DNA of 12,978 bases from Candidatus Nealsoniibacteriota bacterium. Lineage in GTDB: Bacteria > Patescibacteriota > Minisyncoccia > Minisyncoccales > RBG-13-42-11. Both the position numbers and the translations under genes were made by a program. The notes under the pieces were generated by a model. The model had not been told where the DNA came from, made no database searches, and was given only the letters and a program-made list of their open reading frames with translations. The stretch spans positions 1 through 12,978 of the forward strand of contig PWRH01000090.1 of NCBI GenBank assembly GCA_003556525.1. The letters run 5' to 3'. Below are positions 12,157 to 12,978 of the stretch, piece after piece. How positions within the stretch are numbered: position 1 is the stretch's first letter; every line of letters starts with the position of its first letter.

Positions 12157-12507
12157 ATGGAAAGAAAAACACATACAATTGACGCAACAGATAAAATACT
12201 CGGCCGTTTAGCTGTAGAGATAGCGGTTTTGTTGCGCGGCAAACACAAACCTGATTTTGCACCGAATAAAGATATGGGCGATATTGTTGTTGTTAAAAAT
12301 ATAGAAAACCTTAAGTTTGATGAAAAGAAAATGGAGCAAAAAAAATATTATCGCCATTCCGGATATCTTGGGGGAATAAAAGAAATATCTTTGAAAGACT
12401 TATTTAAAAAGGATCCGGAAAAAGTTTTGAAAAAAGCGGTTTTTGGAATGTTGCCAAAAAATAAATTGCGACCTTTAATGATAAAGCGCTTGAAAATAGA
12501 AAAGTAA
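12157..12507 (+). CDS. rplM: 50S ribosomal protein uL13, trimmed at both ends
   Basis: uL13 is an early-assembling large-subunit protein. The core is clear: HTIDATDKILGRLAVEIA (about 6-23), LLRGKHKPDFAPNKDMGD, YYRHSGYLGGIKE and GMLPKNKLRPLMIKRLK. The protein has 116 aa against a usual ~140. It lacks the extra N-terminal residues found before the first strand in E. coli and the C-terminal tail (the YAG...HPH region), ending at KIEK. An in-frame TAA at 12151-12153 excludes an upstream start. A weak promoter-like pair (TTGATT at 12123-12128 and TATTTT at 12145-12150, 16-nt spacer) would give an essentially leaderless transcript. It pairs with rpsI, as in most bacteria. Confidence 0.97.
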   Translation: MERKTHTIDATDKILGRLAVEIAVLLRGKHKPDFAPNKDMGDIVVVKNIENLKFDEKKMEQKKYYRHSGYLGGIKEISLKDLFKKDPEKVLKKAVFGMLPKNKLRPLMIKRLKIEK

Positions 12508-12514
12508 TATTATT

Positions 12515-12978
12515 ATGGAAAAAAAACAAGAAACAAAACAAAAAAAAGAAGCAAAACCCTTGAAAAAAACGGAAAAAACTTCCAAGGTTAAAAAAGAAAA
12601 CTTTTTTGAAGGAGTGGGAAGAAGAAAAACAGCCGTAGCCAGAGTCAGATTGTTTCCCCAAAAAGAAAAAACTTTTTTTATAAATGATAAAAAGCTGGAA
12701 GATTACTTTCCGACAAAAGAATTTCAGCAAACCGTTCTTGATCCGTTGGTTTTAATGAGTGTTTTTGGGGAATTTAAAGTATTGGCCAAGGTTAACGGCG
12801 GGGGAACAATTGCTCAAGTTGAGGCTGTTAGGCATGGTATAGCCAGAGCTTTGGTTTTGTTTAATCCGAGTTTTAGGAAAAAACTAAAAAAAGCAGGTTA
12901 TTTAAAAAGAGACCCGAGAATGAGGGAAAGAAAAAAGTTCGGGTTAAAGCGTGCCCGCCGTGCTCCTCAGTGGTCTAA
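12515..12978 (+). CDS. rpsI: 30S ribosomal protein uS9, 3' end cut by window edge
   Basis: uS9 sits in the 30S head, and its C-terminal tail reaches the P-site tRNA. The gene is open to the right edge: 154 complete codons plus two bases. The body starts at FFEGVGRRKTAVARVRLFP (about 30-48), with the GGGTIAQVEAVRHGIARAL region and the RDPRMRERKKFGLKRARRAPQWS terminus. Family members end in ...APQ(Y/F)SKR, so only about two codons plus the stop should be missing. Residues 1-29 are a Lys/Glu-rich, low-complexity extension encoded by A-rich DNA with several A8 runs. It starts 7 nt after rplM without an SD sequence. The ATG at 12515 could be too far upstream if the extension is not translated, but no later Met precedes the conserved core. 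Confidence 0.95.
   Translation, partial: MEKKQETKQKKEAKPLKKTEKTSKVKKENFFEGVGRRKTAVARVRLFPQKEKTFFINDKKLEDYFPTKEFQQTVLDPLVLMSVFGEFKVLAKVNGGGTIAQVEAVRHGIARALVLFNPSFRKKLKKAGYLKRDPRMRERKKFGLKRARRAPQWS

Noticed and set aside
12518..12560. Programmed slippage on A8 runs at the 5' end of rpsI.
   Set aside because: The frame is open from the ATG into the uS9 core with no need for a shift; low-complexity Lys codons explain the runs.
1..12978. Recoded UGA (code 25, as in Gracilibacteria/SR1).
   Set aside because: No gene has an internal in-frame TGA, glycines use GGN codons, and tpiA ends in TGA (followed at once by TAA). The standard bacterial code explains every gene.
1..12978. tRNA genes, CRISPR arrays, insertion sequences or prophage genes.
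   Set aside because: All gaps are under about 70 nt and hold no cloverleaf, direct-repeat array or transposase sequence. The J-like protein alone is not evidence of a phage.

Overview
This window is a compact, AT-rich stretch in which every recognisable gene lies on the + strand. Seventeen complete genes and one gene cut by the right edge follow each other with gaps of at most about 70 nt. No gene-free stretch exceeds 300 nt. I see no tRNA, rRNA, mobile element or CRISPR array. The traits suggest a Candidate Phyla Radiation (Patescibacteria) bacterium, probably of the Parcubacteria type: shortened housekeeping proteins (AlaRS of 623 aa, TIM of 223 aa, RNA polymerase alpha of 277 aa), a Patescibacteria-like AlaRS motif 2 and GPGG-type loop, almost no Shine-Dalgarno sequences, and a conserved anchored protein of a kind I associate with these genomes. 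This placement is inference from protein character, not from a marker-gene tree.

Layout. (1) 7-2741 is the distal part of an spc-type operon: secY, a divergent adenylate kinase gene (overlapping secY by 14 nt) and map. (2) 2811-8967 is a six-gene block not normally found at this place: a GT2 glycosyltransferase, a GalT-family nucleotidyltransferase, triosephosphate isomerase, a DUF458/YkuK-like RNase H-fold protein, alaS, and a single-pass membrane protein with a predicted beta-rich exterior. (3) 9006-12120 is the classical infA-rpmJ-rpsM-rpsK-rpsD-rpoA-rplQ cluster. The 37-codon rpmJ is easily missed. (4) 12157-12978 holds rplM and rpsI; rpsI runs off the end two or three codons before its expected stop.

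Regulation. The best promoter-like site is in front of infA (TTGACT, 17 nt, extended -10 TGATAGAAT). A second is in front of the membrane protein gene (TTGAGT, 17 nt, TATAAT), and an extended -10 (TGTTATAAT) precedes the glycosyltransferase. In the first two, the -35 hexamer overlaps the stop codon of the preceding gene and the predicted transcript starts only about 9-13 nt before the ATG. With the near-absence of Shine-Dalgarno sequences, this points to short-leader, SD-independent initiation.

Function. Most of the window serves protein synthesis and export: translation initiation (IF-1), ribosomal proteins, Ala-tRNA supply, N-terminal Met removal, the SecY channel and RNA polymerase alpha. 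The inserted block adds sugar-nucleotide and glycolytic steps. I see no clearly new multi-gene system. The items most worth a second look are an alpha subunit without its C-terminal domain, an AlaRS without C-Ala, a rewired adenylate kinase, and the uncharacterised anchored protein.
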